Of a DNA stretch of 64,000 nucleotides, positions 6,472-14,781 are shown one piece after another. The stretch's first letter is position 1; each line of letters starts with the position of its first letter. Location: positions 1-64,000 of the forward strand of contig DCPU01000014.1 in assembly GCA_002323245.1 (NCBI GenBank), given 5' to 3'. Below the pieces are notes generated by a model. That model saw nothing but the letters and a program-made list of their open reading frames with translations. It was not told where the DNA came from and did no database searches. Source of the stretch: Mariprofundus sp. UBA1536. GTDB lineage: Bacteria; Pseudomonadota; Zetaproteobacteria; Mariprofundales; Mariprofundaceae. Made by a program: the position numbers and the translations under genes.

Positions 6472-7029
6472 ATGCTAAAAAAAATACCCTTTTTAGCTTC
6501 TCCAAATTGCAACCAACGCCCCAAAGGCACGGATATTGATTTGATTGTGCTGCACGCGATTTCATTGCCCGACGGCAAATTTCAGCCTGACCACATCCGC
6601 GATTTATTTTTAAACAAACTCGATTGCCAAGTTCACCCCAGCTTTCAAGACTTAGAAGGTGTCCACGTTTCTGCCCATTTTGTCGTGGCCAGAAATGGCG
6701 ACATCACCCAATTTGTTAACACCAACCAACGCGCCTGGCATGCTGGCGAATCGACTTGGCTGGGGCGCGAGAATTGCAATGACTATGCCATTGGCATTGA
6801 GATGGTTGGTGATGAGCGCAAACCCTTTACACAGCGTCAATACCAGCAAACTGCCCGCTTATGTAAAAGCCTGATGCGTCTTTACGCCCAGATTCAGCCC
6901 GAGCGTATAGTCGGTCATCAAGATATTGCCCCCTCGCGCAAATGGGACCCAGGAAAACAGTGGGATTGGGATCGATTTTTCACATACCTGGCAGCCAGCC
7001 AAGGCTTAAAGGCAAGCATTAAGGTTTAG
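6472..7029 (+). CDS. ampD: 1,6-anhydro-N-acetylmuramyl-L-alanine amidase AmpD
   Basis: A 185-aa cytoplasmic zinc amidase of the PGRP fold that removes the peptide from anhydro-muropeptides during cell-wall recycling. Zinc ligand candidates are H28 (LIVLHAISLP), the His in IVGHQDIAPSRKWDPG and the Asp in the same block. VSAHFVVARNGDITQFV, NQRAWHAGESTW and NDYAIGIEMVGD are the family's other signatures. No signal peptide, which separates AmpD from the periplasmic AmiD. Its 3' end overlaps the 3' end of the opposite lipocalin gene by 11 bases. Confidence 0.95.
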   Translation: MLKKIPFLASPNCNQRPKGTDIDLIVLHAISLPDGKFQPDHIRDLFLNKLDCQVHPSFQDLEGVHVSAHFVVARNGDITQFVNTNQRAWHAGESTWLGRENCNDYAIGIEMVGDERKPFTQRQYQQTARLCKSLMRLYAQIQPERIVGHQDIAPSRKWDPGKQWDWDRFFTYLAASQGLKASIKV

Positions 7030-7543
7030 GCGGGTTCAACTGATTGGGAAAAATCAAAGCCGATGTATCAAAGCCCAAAGCAGCAGCTTGGTTGATAAAG
7101 TCGGCTTTCACGCTTTCGCTCACCTCTGGCGTGCGGCTCAGCAGCCACAAATAATCGGTATCTGGCCCTGAAACAAAGGAATAAGCGTAGTCCTTATCCA
7201 AGCTAAAAATAATATATGCCCCATAAAATGGGCCAAAGAACGATACTTTTAAATAACCTTCATCAGCCTGGCGCACAAAGTAGGCTTTGCCTTCAGCCTC
7301 TTCCCAAACCTTATCTTCTGCCGAATAGCCGCGATTAATCACGCGCACGCCGCCATCTTCACGCAAGCTATAGGTTGCAGTCACGTGCGATAATCCGCGC
7401 TCAAAGCTGTGGTCTAATCTTGCCACTTCATACCAAGTGCCGAGATAACGTTGCAGCGAAAAATCCTGAACAGGCGTCACACCCGTAGGCAAACTCACGC
7501 ACGATGAAAGAAGCAATACACCAAAAAAGGCAAGTAGCCTCAT
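7019..7543 (-). CDS. blc: Outer-membrane lipocalin Blc-like lipoprotein
   Basis: A 174-aa bacterial lipocalin. The N-terminus is a lipoprotein signal with lipobox LLSSC (Cys15), so it should be attached to a membrane, probably the outer one as in E. coli Blc. The lipocalin GXW motif is LQRYLGTWYEVARLDHSFERG; later blocks YSLREDGGVRVINRGYS, KVSFFGPFYGAYIIFSLD and YLWLLSRTP follow the Blc pattern. Blc proteins bind fatty acids or lysophospholipids. Its start overlaps the stop of the upstream 102-aa gene by 4 bases, so the two are translated together. Confidence 0.93.
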   Translation of the reverse strand: MRLLAFFGVLLLSSCVSLPTGVTPVQDFSLQRYLGTWYEVARLDHSFERGLSHVTATYSLREDGGVRVINRGYSAEDKVWEEAEGKAYFVRQADEGYLKVSFFGPFYGAYIIFSLDKDYAYSFVSGPDTDYLWLLSRTPEVSESVKADFINQAAALGFDTSALIFPNQLNPPKP

Positions 7544-7848
7544 CCTTTCAGCACCAACTTTTTCAAATCTTCGGGCATGGTTAAGGTCTGCATATCCCAG
7601 CCTTCAAGCTCTAAAATGGCATGCAAACAGTCTTCCATGATCGCATGTGCCTTGGCCACATCATCGGCAATACGTTGATGCACCAATTCATCGGTATCGG
7701 TTTGATTGATACACCCCTTTTGGTAGGCATAAATTTGGCGCAACCCGATGATTTCTTTGCACACTTGCGCCGGGCAAGCACATTGATAAATCAAGGATTG
7801 GTCGATGATGGTGCTAACCTGCGCATCCGTCCATTGTAGGTTTAACAT
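7540..7848 (-). CDS. Hypothetical protein with a CxCPxxxC motif
   Basis: A 102-aa soluble protein that I do not recognise. It is mostly predicted helical and carries the cluster YQCACPAQVCKEIIG at about residues 22-36 and one more Cys in KGCINQTD near residue 46, with a further Cys at about 73. Such spacing could hold a metal or an iron-sulfur cluster, but no known family motif fits. It sits between the class III cyclase gene (36 bases upstream) and blc (4-base overlap), so the three look like one operon. Confidence 0.6.
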   Translation of the reverse strand: MLNLQWTDAQVSTIIDQSLIYQCACPAQVCKEIIGLRQIYAYQKGCINQTDTDELVHQRIADDVAKAHAIMEDCLHAILELEGWDMQTLTMPEDLKKLVLKG

Positions 7849-7883
7849 GGGTTTTCTCCTTGTAGCGATGATAGCCTGTTTTT

Positions 7884-8894
7884 CTAGGAATTTTCTTTGA
7901 TGATATACACATCTATACCATCAGCAAAGCCGCGCAAATCCATAAGCGCCGCTTGTTTGCCAAACATCTTATCCAGATCAACTTGCGCCAAACATTTGCT
8001 CTGAACCACCGCCTGCCATGCCTCAGCTTTGGCGCATAAACGCGCTGCCATATGCACAGCCTGGCCAATCACATCAAATTGATAACGCAAATCTGTGCCC
8101 AGCAAGCCGCCCATCACTAACCCTTCAGCAATACCGATGCCAGTATCCAAATCCGTCTTTTCCTTTTCTTTGATGATTTGTTGGGCGCATTTCATGGCCA
8201 AGACATGCTTGGCCCCGCCTTCAAAAATCGCCAACAAACCATCACCCGTATATTTAATCACTGAACCTTCAAAGGCATAAACAATACGCGTTTGCAACGC
8301 CAGCCAATGGTTAAGTTCGCGCAAATAAAATTCAGGCGATTGCGAAACAATACGCTGGGTGGAATGACGAATATCGGTAATCAACACCGTCATTTCAGCA
8401 AGCACGGCTTCCCCTGGCTGCATATCGGCAGTCTTTTCCAACCAGCGGCTAGAAGGCTGGGTCAGGCTCAAATGCTCAAGTCGCTGCTGCATATGCGTTT
8501 TGGCCACCCAAGACACCGCCATTTCATGCACCAGCTGGTACAAATAATCAGGGCGAAGCGGTTTATCGACAATGATGGGCATGTTTTGCATTTGCTGCAT
8601 CCAGGCTTGTATTTGCTGATGGGCAAGCCCTGGTGCGGTAAGCACAATCAATGATGTGGCAGGGCTTAACTGCTCAAGTAGCGTAATCTTATCCAGCGTT
8701 GATGCATCGTTGGCATAATGATTGATGATGCAGGCCATGGGCTGACACTGGGCCAGCTCATAACGCAACGATTCCGACTGGGTCAAACACCGCACCTGCA
8801 CCTCGGCATTCGCGGCCAAACAGCGTTGTAAAAAAGCTAAGGAATCCTCATCTTGATCAATCAGCCATACGCTGGGTTTTTCATGTTGTGTCAT
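7884..8894 (-). CDS. Class III adenylate cyclase with degenerate receiver domain
   Basis: A 336-aa protein. Residues about 8-125 have a response-regulator fold (VWLIDQDEDSL with acidic residues, then VDKP as the conserved Lys-Pro), but the phosphoacceptor Asp is replaced by N58 in ACIINHY. Residues about 165-335 are a class III nucleotide cyclase domain: metal-binding D174 (LITDIRHS) and D218 (KYTGDGLLAIF), base-selecting K214 and D274, and transition-state R285. The K/D pair predicts ATP as substrate. The Asn normally present four residues before that Arg is H281. It probably makes cAMP without phosphorylation control. First gene of a leftward operon with the 102-aa protein and blc. Confidence 0.85.
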   Translation of the reverse strand: MTQHEKPSVWLIDQDEDSLAFLQRCLAANAEVQVRCLTQSESLRYELAQCQPMACIINHYANDASTLDKITLLEQLSPATSLIVLTAPGLAHQQIQAWMQQMQNMPIIVDKPLRPDYLYQLVHEMAVSWVAKTHMQQRLEHLSLTQPSSRWLEKTADMQPGEAVLAEMTVLITDIRHSTQRIVSQSPEFYLRELNHWLALQTRIVYAFEGSVIKYTGDGLLAIFEGGAKHVLAMKCAQQIIKEKEKTDLDTGIGIAEGLVMGGLLGTDLRYQFDVIGQAVHMAARLCAKAEAWQAVVQSKCLAQVDLDKMFGKQAALMDLRGFADGIDVYIIKENS

Positions 8895-8998
8895 CGGATA
8901 TTCCTCAAGTTTGCCTGTATTTCACTTTCCAAACGTCTCAAGCAGCAGCAACGCAAGCTGTGTGAATGGCCATTCTGATTGCGCCGCATCATCTTTAG

Positions 8999-9028
8999 TT
9001 GTACAAAAGTTATACAAGAATGTATACT
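8999..9028 (+). promoter_or_regulatory. Promoter of the glutathione peroxidase-BLUF-photolyase operon
   Basis: TTGTAC at 8999-9004, an 18-base spacer and TATACT at 9023-9028. The spacer and -10 together contain TATACA-N4-TGTATA (9011-9026), an inverted repeat inside the promoter, and TGTACA overlaps the -35. MerR-family regulators typically bind dyads in such promoters, and light-responsive LitR/CarH-type members use TGTACA/TGTATA-like half-sites. The link to that family is inferred; no such regulator gene is in the window. Confidence 0.55.
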
Positions 9029-9050
9029 CCGTCAATCACAGGAGGTTTTT

Positions 9051-9623
9051 ATGCGAATTTTCAACTCATTATTGATACTTATGCTCAGCTTATACGCGGC
9101 AGCAGCACATGCAGCTGACGCCAAAAGCAGCAACTGCGCCCCGCTGCTAGATTATGAAGTACGCACGCTCAACGACAACAATAAAGTCCACCTTTGCCAA
9201 ACCTACAAAAACCAGGTGCTATTGGTGGTCAACACCGCCAGCAAATGCGGCTATACCCCGCAATATGAAGGTTTAGAAAAGTTATACAGTAACCTTAAAG
9301 GCCAAGGTTTTGCTGTACTGGGTTTCCCATCCAATGATTTTGGCGGCCAGGAGCCAGGCAGCGAAGCCAAGGTGCAGCAATTTTGCAGACTTACCTATGG
9401 CGTAGAGTTCCCCATGTTTGAAAAAACATCAGTGAAAGAAGGACAAGCCTCACCATTTTACAAAGCCCTAAGCAATGAAGCTGGCATAGCCCCGCAATGG
9501 AATTTTCATAAATACTTGATTGGCAGGGACGGCAAACTTATCGCCACATTCCCAAGCAATGTCACACCCGATGATAAAAGACTGCTTCACGCTATCGTGA
9601 CAGCCATCGCAACTGAGGAATAA
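9051..9623 (+). CDS. Periplasmic glutathione peroxidase-family protein
   Basis: A 190-aa thiol peroxidase. A Sec signal peptide occupies residues 1-22 (ends HAADAKS-like), so it acts in the periplasm. The catalytic motif is NTASKCGYTPQYEGLE with peroxidatic Cys, followed by the Gln block GFPSNDFGGQEPG and the Trp-Asn block APQWNFHKYLI, which complete the GPx catalytic tetrad. In bacteria such enzymes usually use thioredoxin-like donors rather than glutathione. The ATG at 9051 has an excellent AGGAGG 7 nt upstream. It is the first gene of the photolyase operon, so peroxide removal may accompany light stress. Confidence 0.9.
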   Translation: MRIFNSLLILMLSLYAAAAHAADAKSSNCAPLLDYEVRTLNDNNKVHLCQTYKNQVLLVVNTASKCGYTPQYEGLEKLYSNLKGQGFAVLGFPSNDFGGQEPGSEAKVQQFCRLTYGVEFPMFEKTSVKEGQASPFYKALSNEAGIAPQWNFHKYLIGRDGKLIATFPSNVTPDDKRLLHAIVTAIATEE

Positions 9624-9627
9624 GCTT

Positions 9628-10077
9628 ATGTTGGTACGTTTAATTTATGCCAGTCGCCCAGCCAAAAATATTGGCATCAGTGAAGTGTCGCAAATCATGT
9701 CGGTATCCAAACACAATAATCAAATGGGCAATCTGAGCGGTGCCTTGATTTATACTGAACACTTTTTCATGCAGTGCCTTGAGGGCGATAGAAATGCGGT
9801 GAATGAGGCCTACACCCGCATCGGCAAAGATGACAGACATACTGATTGCGTATTGCTGCGTTATGAACATGTCGATTTCCGCATCTTTGGCCAATGGAGC
9901 ATGGGGCAAATTTCCTTGGGTAAACAACAAAACCCCATCGTCAAAAAATATAGCGACCATGGTTATTTTGACCCTTACACCATGAACAGCAATCAATCCG
10001 AATTGTTTATGCATGATGTGGCCAAAGCGGTGACGCGCCAACAACAAACAGCGACCATCACCAATATCCGCAACTAA
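9628..10077 (+). CDS. BLUF-domain blue-light photoreceptor
   Basis: A 149-aa stand-alone BLUF protein that binds FAD and senses blue light. The residues that define the photocycle are all present: Y7 (LIYAS), N31 (KHNNQMGNLSG), Q49 (FFMQCLEGD), and the W/M pair of FGQWSMGQI near residue 90. DRHTDC matches the conserved D-R-H block. The C-terminal 45 residues have no output enzyme domain, so it must act by binding a partner, as short BLUF proteins such as Slr1694/PixD do. It lies 4 bases after the peroxidase and 6 before the photolyase. Confidence 0.95.
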   Translation: MLVRLIYASRPAKNIGISEVSQIMSVSKHNNQMGNLSGALIYTEHFFMQCLEGDRNAVNEAYTRIGKDDRHTDCVLLRYEHVDFRIFGQWSMGQISLGKQQNPIVKKYSDHGYFDPYTMNSNQSELFMHDVAKAVTRQQQTATITNIRN

Positions 10078-10083
10078 TACCCC

Positions 10084-11469
10084 ATGTTAAAACACAGCCT
10101 AGTCGTGCTGCGTCGTGATTTACGAATACACGACCACACCGCCATCATACAAGCTTGCTTAAAAAGTGAGAAAGTAAGCATTTGTTTTGTGCTTGATCCC
10201 AAGCAGTTGCATAAACACAAATGGCAAAGCGGGCCTGCGCTGGCTTTTATGCAGCAATCCCTGATTGATATACATCAAGAGTTGGGAAGTTTGGGCTCTG
10301 GTTTACATGTATTTGCAGGTGATCCTGCTGTGGTTATACCTGAAATCGTCAAAAACCAGAGTTTCGATGCTGTGTTTATCAACCGCGATTACACACCCTT
10401 TGCTCGCATAAGGGATAAAAGCATCCATGAAGCTTTAAGTGCCCAGCAAACACCATGTTTTTGGTTGGATGATGCCTTACTCAATCCACCCGAAGCCATT
10501 CGTAATGGTAGCGGCCAACCCTACAAAGTATTCACAGCCTTTTTTAAGGCTTGTTGCAAGCTGCCTGTAGCAACGCCACAATCTGTTGATATTCAACGCT
10601 TTCTAGAAGCCATGCCCGCAGAAGCGTGGCAGGAAAATTTAAACACCATCAATCATATTCAAAATACCCACCAAGCCACGCATGCCGGGCGCAGCGTGGC
10701 TTTGGGCTTATTGGATATGCTTGAGGGTTTGGCTGATTATGACCAGCAGCGCGATTTTCCAACCTTAGATGCCACCTCGCATTTATCAGCGCATCTTAAA
10801 TTTGGTACCGTTTCGGTGCGCGAAGTGTATCAAGCTATTTTCCAATATTTGGGGCAAGACCACCCCCTACTTCGCCAGCTGTATTGGCGGGATTTCTTTT
10901 CCCATATCGCCTTTCACTCACCGCATGTGTTTGGACAAGCTTTTGATACGCGTTTTTCACATATTTCTTGGGAAAATGATAAAGATAAATTTGCCGCTTG
11001 GTGTCAGGGTAACACTGGCTTTTTGATTGTGGATGCAGGTATGCGTCAACTGCAGCAAACAGGCACCATGCACAATCGGGTGCGTATGATTACCGCCTCG
11101 TTTTTGGTCAAAGATTTGCATATCGATTGGCGCTGGGGAGAAGCATGGTTTGCGCGTCACCTCGTAGACTACGACCCAGCTTTAAACAACGGCAACTGGC
11201 AGTGGGCAGCATCCACAGGCTGTGATGCCCAGCCTTGGTTTCGCATTTTTAACCCATGGCGTCAGCAAGAGCGCTTTGACGCCGAGGGTGCCTATATTCG
11301 CGCATGGATGCCTCACTTGGCGCATGTTTCAGCACAAGACTTGCTACACTGGTACAAACGCGGCGATGCTAGCTTGCATCCATTGCCCATCGTGGAACAC
11401 AAACAGGCCGCAGCGCATGCCAAAACTATGTACCAAAACGCCATTCAATTTGCCCCGGAGATCATATGA
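10084..11469 (+). CDS. phrB: Deoxyribodipyrimidine photolyase
   Basis: A 461-aa class I CPD photolyase that splits UV-induced cyclobutane pyrimidine dimers with light. Residues 1-160 form the antenna (Rossmann-like) domain starting HSLVVLRRDLRIHDHTA. The FAD domain has HLKFGTVSVREVY, LYWRDFFSHIAFH, FLIVDAGMRQLQQTGTMHNR, VKDLHIDWRWGEAWFARHLV, then DYDPALNNGNWQWAASTGCD and FRIFNPWRQ, which contain the FAD and dimer contacts and the distal Trp of electron transfer. Length is normal. Its stop overlaps the start of the YbgA-like gene. Confidence 0.96.
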   Translation: MLKHSLVVLRRDLRIHDHTAIIQACLKSEKVSICFVLDPKQLHKHKWQSGPALAFMQQSLIDIHQELGSLGSGLHVFAGDPAVVIPEIVKNQSFDAVFINRDYTPFARIRDKSIHEALSAQQTPCFWLDDALLNPPEAIRNGSGQPYKVFTAFFKACCKLPVATPQSVDIQRFLEAMPAEAWQENLNTINHIQNTHQATHAGRSVALGLLDMLEGLADYDQQRDFPTLDATSHLSAHLKFGTVSVREVYQAIFQYLGQDHPLLRQLYWRDFFSHIAFHSPHVFGQAFDTRFSHISWENDKDKFAAWCQGNTGFLIVDAGMRQLQQTGTMHNRVRMITASFLVKDLHIDWRWGEAWFARHLVDYDPALNNGNWQWAASTGCDAQPWFRIFNPWRQQERFDAEGAYIRAWMPHLAHVSAQDLLHWYKRGDASLHPLPIVEHKQAAAHAKTMYQNAIQFAPEII

Positions 11470-12410
11470 ACCCAAGCTTTAAACCCCGTATTGTTGTTAG
11501 CCGTTGCCTAGGCTTTGAAGCCTGCCGTTACAATGCCCAATTGGCCAAAAATGAATTCACCGCGCTTATCCAACCCTTTGTTGAATTTATCACCGTATGC
11601 CCAGAAGCTGATATCGGCCTTGGCACACCCCGTAAACCCGTGCGATTGGTCCAGGATGCCTCAGGCTCACCGCGATTGGTACAACCTGCCACTGGCGATG
11701 ATGTCACCGATAAAATGAACAGCTATATCGATAAAACCATGACAAACATGCAAGACATCGATGGCTTTTTGCTCAAAAGCCGCTCGCCATCATGCGGCCC
11801 AGAGCGCGTTAAAGTGTATGTTGATGATGGCAAAGGTAGCGCCTCTGAACCTGGCGTGGGCCTGTATGCCCAGGCTGCAAAAACATACTTTCCTGATGCT
11901 GCCATAGAAGATGAAGGAAGAATGTTTGACTTTCATCTTCGCGAAGCTTTTTTGATGCGCATATTCTCACTGGCGAGATTGCGCGAACTTGAAGCCAACC
12001 CAAGCGTGGCTGCCATCACCAAATTCCATGCCAGCCATAAGTTGATGTTGATGTGCTACCACCAAGATTTGATGCGCCAATGTGGGCGCATTGCCAGCAA
12101 CAATGATGGTCTATCATTGCAAGAATTGATGAATGCTTATGCCGCCCAATTTCGCCGCACGCTGGCTGGGCAACCCAAACAAAGTAATATCATCAATGCC
12201 TTGTATCATGGCTATGGCTGGATTTCTGATGGTTTATCACCAGCTGAAAAAACATTGTTTCTTGATGCAGTTGAAGAATACCGAGACGACCGCATCACAC
12301 TGGCAACCTTGCAACTTCTGCTTAAATCGTATGTGGTTCGACTCAGCCATGATTATCTTGGCTCACAAGTGTTTTTAGCGCCATACCCGCAAGCGCTTTG
12401 CAAGGCATAG
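11466..12410 (+). CDS. ybgA: YbgA-like protein (DUF523 and DUF1722 domains)
   Basis: A 314-aa two-domain protein. Residues about 8-155 are DUF523, with VVSRCLGFEACRYNAQ, FITVCPEADIGLGTPRKPVR and the Cys-rich LLKSRSPSCGPERVKVY; residues about 190-305 are DUF1722 (KFHASHKLMLMCYHQDLMRQ and the C-terminal GYGWISDGLSPAEK). E. coli ybgA sits directly before phr, and the same pairing occurs here with a 4-base overlap downstream of the photolyase. DUF523 proteins have been linked to desulfidase/thiouracil chemistry in other contexts, but the activity of the fused form is not known to me. Confidence 0.9.
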   Translation: MNPSFKPRIVVSRCLGFEACRYNAQLAKNEFTALIQPFVEFITVCPEADIGLGTPRKPVRLVQDASGSPRLVQPATGDDVTDKMNSYIDKTMTNMQDIDGFLLKSRSPSCGPERVKVYVDDGKGSASEPGVGLYAQAAKTYFPDAAIEDEGRMFDFHLREAFLMRIFSLARLRELEANPSVAAITKFHASHKLMLMCYHQDLMRQCGRIASNNDGLSLQELMNAYAAQFRRTLAGQPKQSNIINALYHGYGWISDGLSPAEKTLFLDAVEEYRDDRITLATLQLLLKSYVVRLSHDYLGSQVFLAPYPQALCKA

Positions 12411-12436
12411 AAAAATCATAGGAGCGTGATTGGAAT

Positions 12437-14773
12437 ATGACGTTACGACTGCAAAATCTATGTTGGTCAGCCGCTTTATCATTGTTTTGTTTGAGCCCTG
12501 CTTGGGCGGCATCATTACAGGTCACCGTCCTCCAAAAAGGTACAGGCGATGCCGTTGATGGCGCAACGGTGGTGTTGAAAAACAACGGTGTTTATGAAAT
12601 CACAGGCAAGGAAGGCAAGGTTTTGTTTGAGTTCCTCCAATCTGTTGATGCCAACACACTCGATAGCATCAAAGTGCTCAATCCAGGCTACAACACCCTT
12701 GAACAAAACGTAATTGCAGGCACTGAAAAACTCACTGTTTATCTTATTCCCAACCTCGCTGAGCTTGAAGGTTTGGAAGTGGTTGAAGACCGCACAGTGG
12801 AGAAGGTTTCAAAAGTGGTACTCAACACCCAAGAATTGCGCAATGCACCTGGCAGTCAGGGCGATCCCATCAAAGTGTTGCAAACCCTGCCCGGCGTGGT
12901 CACTACCAATGGCAGCTCTACTGGACAAGTGTATATGCGCGGTAGTGCACCTCAGGAAAACACTTACCAAGCCAACAATTTACCCGTGGGTTACCTCTAC
13001 CATTGGGGCGGCACGCAATCGGTAATTAACCCAGCATTGGTCAAAGACTTCAACGTTTTCTTAGGTGGTTTTCCTGTGGAATACGGCGATTTCTTGGGTG
13101 GTGCCATCGACATCAAACTCCGTGCACCCGAAAAAGATAGAATCCACACTAATTTGCACCTTGGCACCTACGAATCATCATTTCTTGTTGAAGGTCCGCT
13201 GGGCGAGGCCAATAGTGATGATAGTTTTTATATAGCGGCAAGACGTAGCTATCTGGACTTACTCTTTTCTCCCGCCGCGCTGACCAAACTCGCAGGTGGC
13301 GACACGGGCAATGTTATCCTGCAAGTGCCCAAATTTTATGATGCCCAAGCTTTATACCGCCATGAAACCGATAAGGGTTATTTTGATTTACAATATTTTA
13401 CTGCCCGCGACCAATTACAAATCGTGATCAATGAAACCATCGTCACCGACCCCGAAACTGTGGGCACCTTGGGCTTTGATATCAAATCACAAACGCTGGG
13501 TTTTAATTGGGAGCAACAGTGGAATGATGATATCAGCCAGCACATTACCGCAGGCGTTAACACCAACTCACAGTATTTCCAAATCGGTGCCGACCCCTAT
13601 GGCAATCCGTACTTCACCGATATTGTAAGTACAAACTACTTTTTCGAACCATCGCTGGACTGGCAAATCAACGATACGAGCACTGCAACATTTGGCCTAG
13701 ATACAGGCCGCTTAGACTTACCCATTGAGCTCTATATCTCCGCACCACCCGACCCCAATGCGCCGCCCAATCCCGGCGGCTTTACATCGCAACCCAAATA
13801 CAAAGTAAAACGCACGCTTAGCGCTACCGCTGTCGCACCCTATGCCAAATACCAACACCAATGGAATGACAAGTGGAAAACAGCAGTTGGCCTTCGCTAC
13901 ACCGACATCAGCGCCGACCAAGGCGCAAATGCTCCCCTTTATGCACAAGGCGACTTTAGCCCACGTGTAAGCGCTGAATACCAATGGACGGACGACACCC
14001 TATTCCTTGCCAGCTGGGGCGATTATTTCCAATTGCCGCGTGGTTTCGAATTGCTTGCTGATTTTGGTAACCCTGAGCTGAGATTCATTCGCGCTGAGCA
14101 TCATATTCTCGGTATTGAGCAAAAGCTCAATGACATTTGGAGTGTCAAAGTTGAGGGGTATCACAAGCCCATGCGTGATTTGGTGGTGGGCATTGAAGGA
14201 GCGAGCCCGCCCAACAATTACCTCAACCAAGGCTCTGGCACTGCCTATGGCTTGGATATGTTTCTCAAGCGCAAATATGAAAACAGAACCATGGGCTGGT
14301 TAAGTTATTCCTATGCCCGCTCCAAGCGCACCAATTTAAACACTGGCGTCAAATCTGTATTTTCAGGCGATCAGCCACACACACTTACTGCTGTATGGGG
14401 GCAGCCATTTACCGATGAGAATGGCAACGATTCGGATTGGGATTGGGGCATCAAGCTCCAGCTTCACTCTGGTCAGCCTTACACACCTGTGGTTGGCCGT
14501 GTGCAAGAAGCTGGCACAGGCCGCTGGTTGCCAGTGTACGGTGGCTACAACAGTGGCCGACTACCGGTGTACGGCAAATTGGATGTTCGCTTTAGTAAAG
14601 ATGTTTTGTACGACACATGGAAAATGAAATATGTGTTTGATATTCAAAATGTCACTTTCCGCCAAAATGTGTCGGGTTATGATTACGAAGATGATTTCTC
14701 CAACTACAATAACCCCACCGTTGTATCGAATGATTTATTTTTACCTTTTTTCGGCATTGAAGCTGAATTCTAG
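12437..14773 (+). CDS. TonB-dependent outer-membrane receptor
   Basis: A 778-aa receptor with a Sec signal (about residues 1-25, ending PAWAAS). Residues about 26-105 are a carboxypeptidase-regulatory-like beta domain (GDAVDGATVVLKNNG). The likely TonB box is near 110-118 (LEGLEVVEDR). The plug follows (VLQTLPGVVTTNGSSTGQVYMRGS...) and the rest is a 22-strand barrel ending in aromatic Phe (FFGIEAEF). No siderophore- or vitamin-specific motif is clear. It is encoded with its own ExbB, ExbD and TonB directly downstream (8-base gap), implying a dedicated energising complex. The ligand is not known. Confidence 0.9.
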   Translation: MTLRLQNLCWSAALSLFCLSPAWAASLQVTVLQKGTGDAVDGATVVLKNNGVYEITGKEGKVLFEFLQSVDANTLDSIKVLNPGYNTLEQNVIAGTEKLTVYLIPNLAELEGLEVVEDRTVEKVSKVVLNTQELRNAPGSQGDPIKVLQTLPGVVTTNGSSTGQVYMRGSAPQENTYQANNLPVGYLYHWGGTQSVINPALVKDFNVFLGGFPVEYGDFLGGAIDIKLRAPEKDRIHTNLHLGTYESSFLVEGPLGEANSDDSFYIAARRSYLDLLFSPAALTKLAGGDTGNVILQVPKFYDAQALYRHETDKGYFDLQYFTARDQLQIVINETIVTDPETVGTLGFDIKSQTLGFNWEQQWNDDISQHITAGVNTNSQYFQIGADPYGNPYFTDIVSTNYFFEPSLDWQINDTSTATFGLDTGRLDLPIELYISAPPDPNAPPNPGGFTSQPKYKVKRTLSATAVAPYAKYQHQWNDKWKTAVGLRYTDISADQGANAPLYAQGDFSPRVSAEYQWTDDTLFLASWGDYFQLPRGFELLADFGNPELRFIRAEHHILGIEQKLNDIWSVKVEGYHKPMRDLVVGIEGASPPNNYLNQGSGTAYGLDMFLKRKYENRTMGWLSYSYARSKRTNLNTGVKSVFSGDQPHTLTAVWGQPFTDENGNDSDWDWGIKLQLHSGQPYTPVVGRVQEAGTGRWLPVYGGYNSGRLPVYGKLDVRFSKDVLYDTWKMKYVFDIQNVTFRQNVSGYDYEDDFSNYNNPTVVSNDLFLPFFGIEAEF

Positions 14774-14781
14774 GAGTTTAC

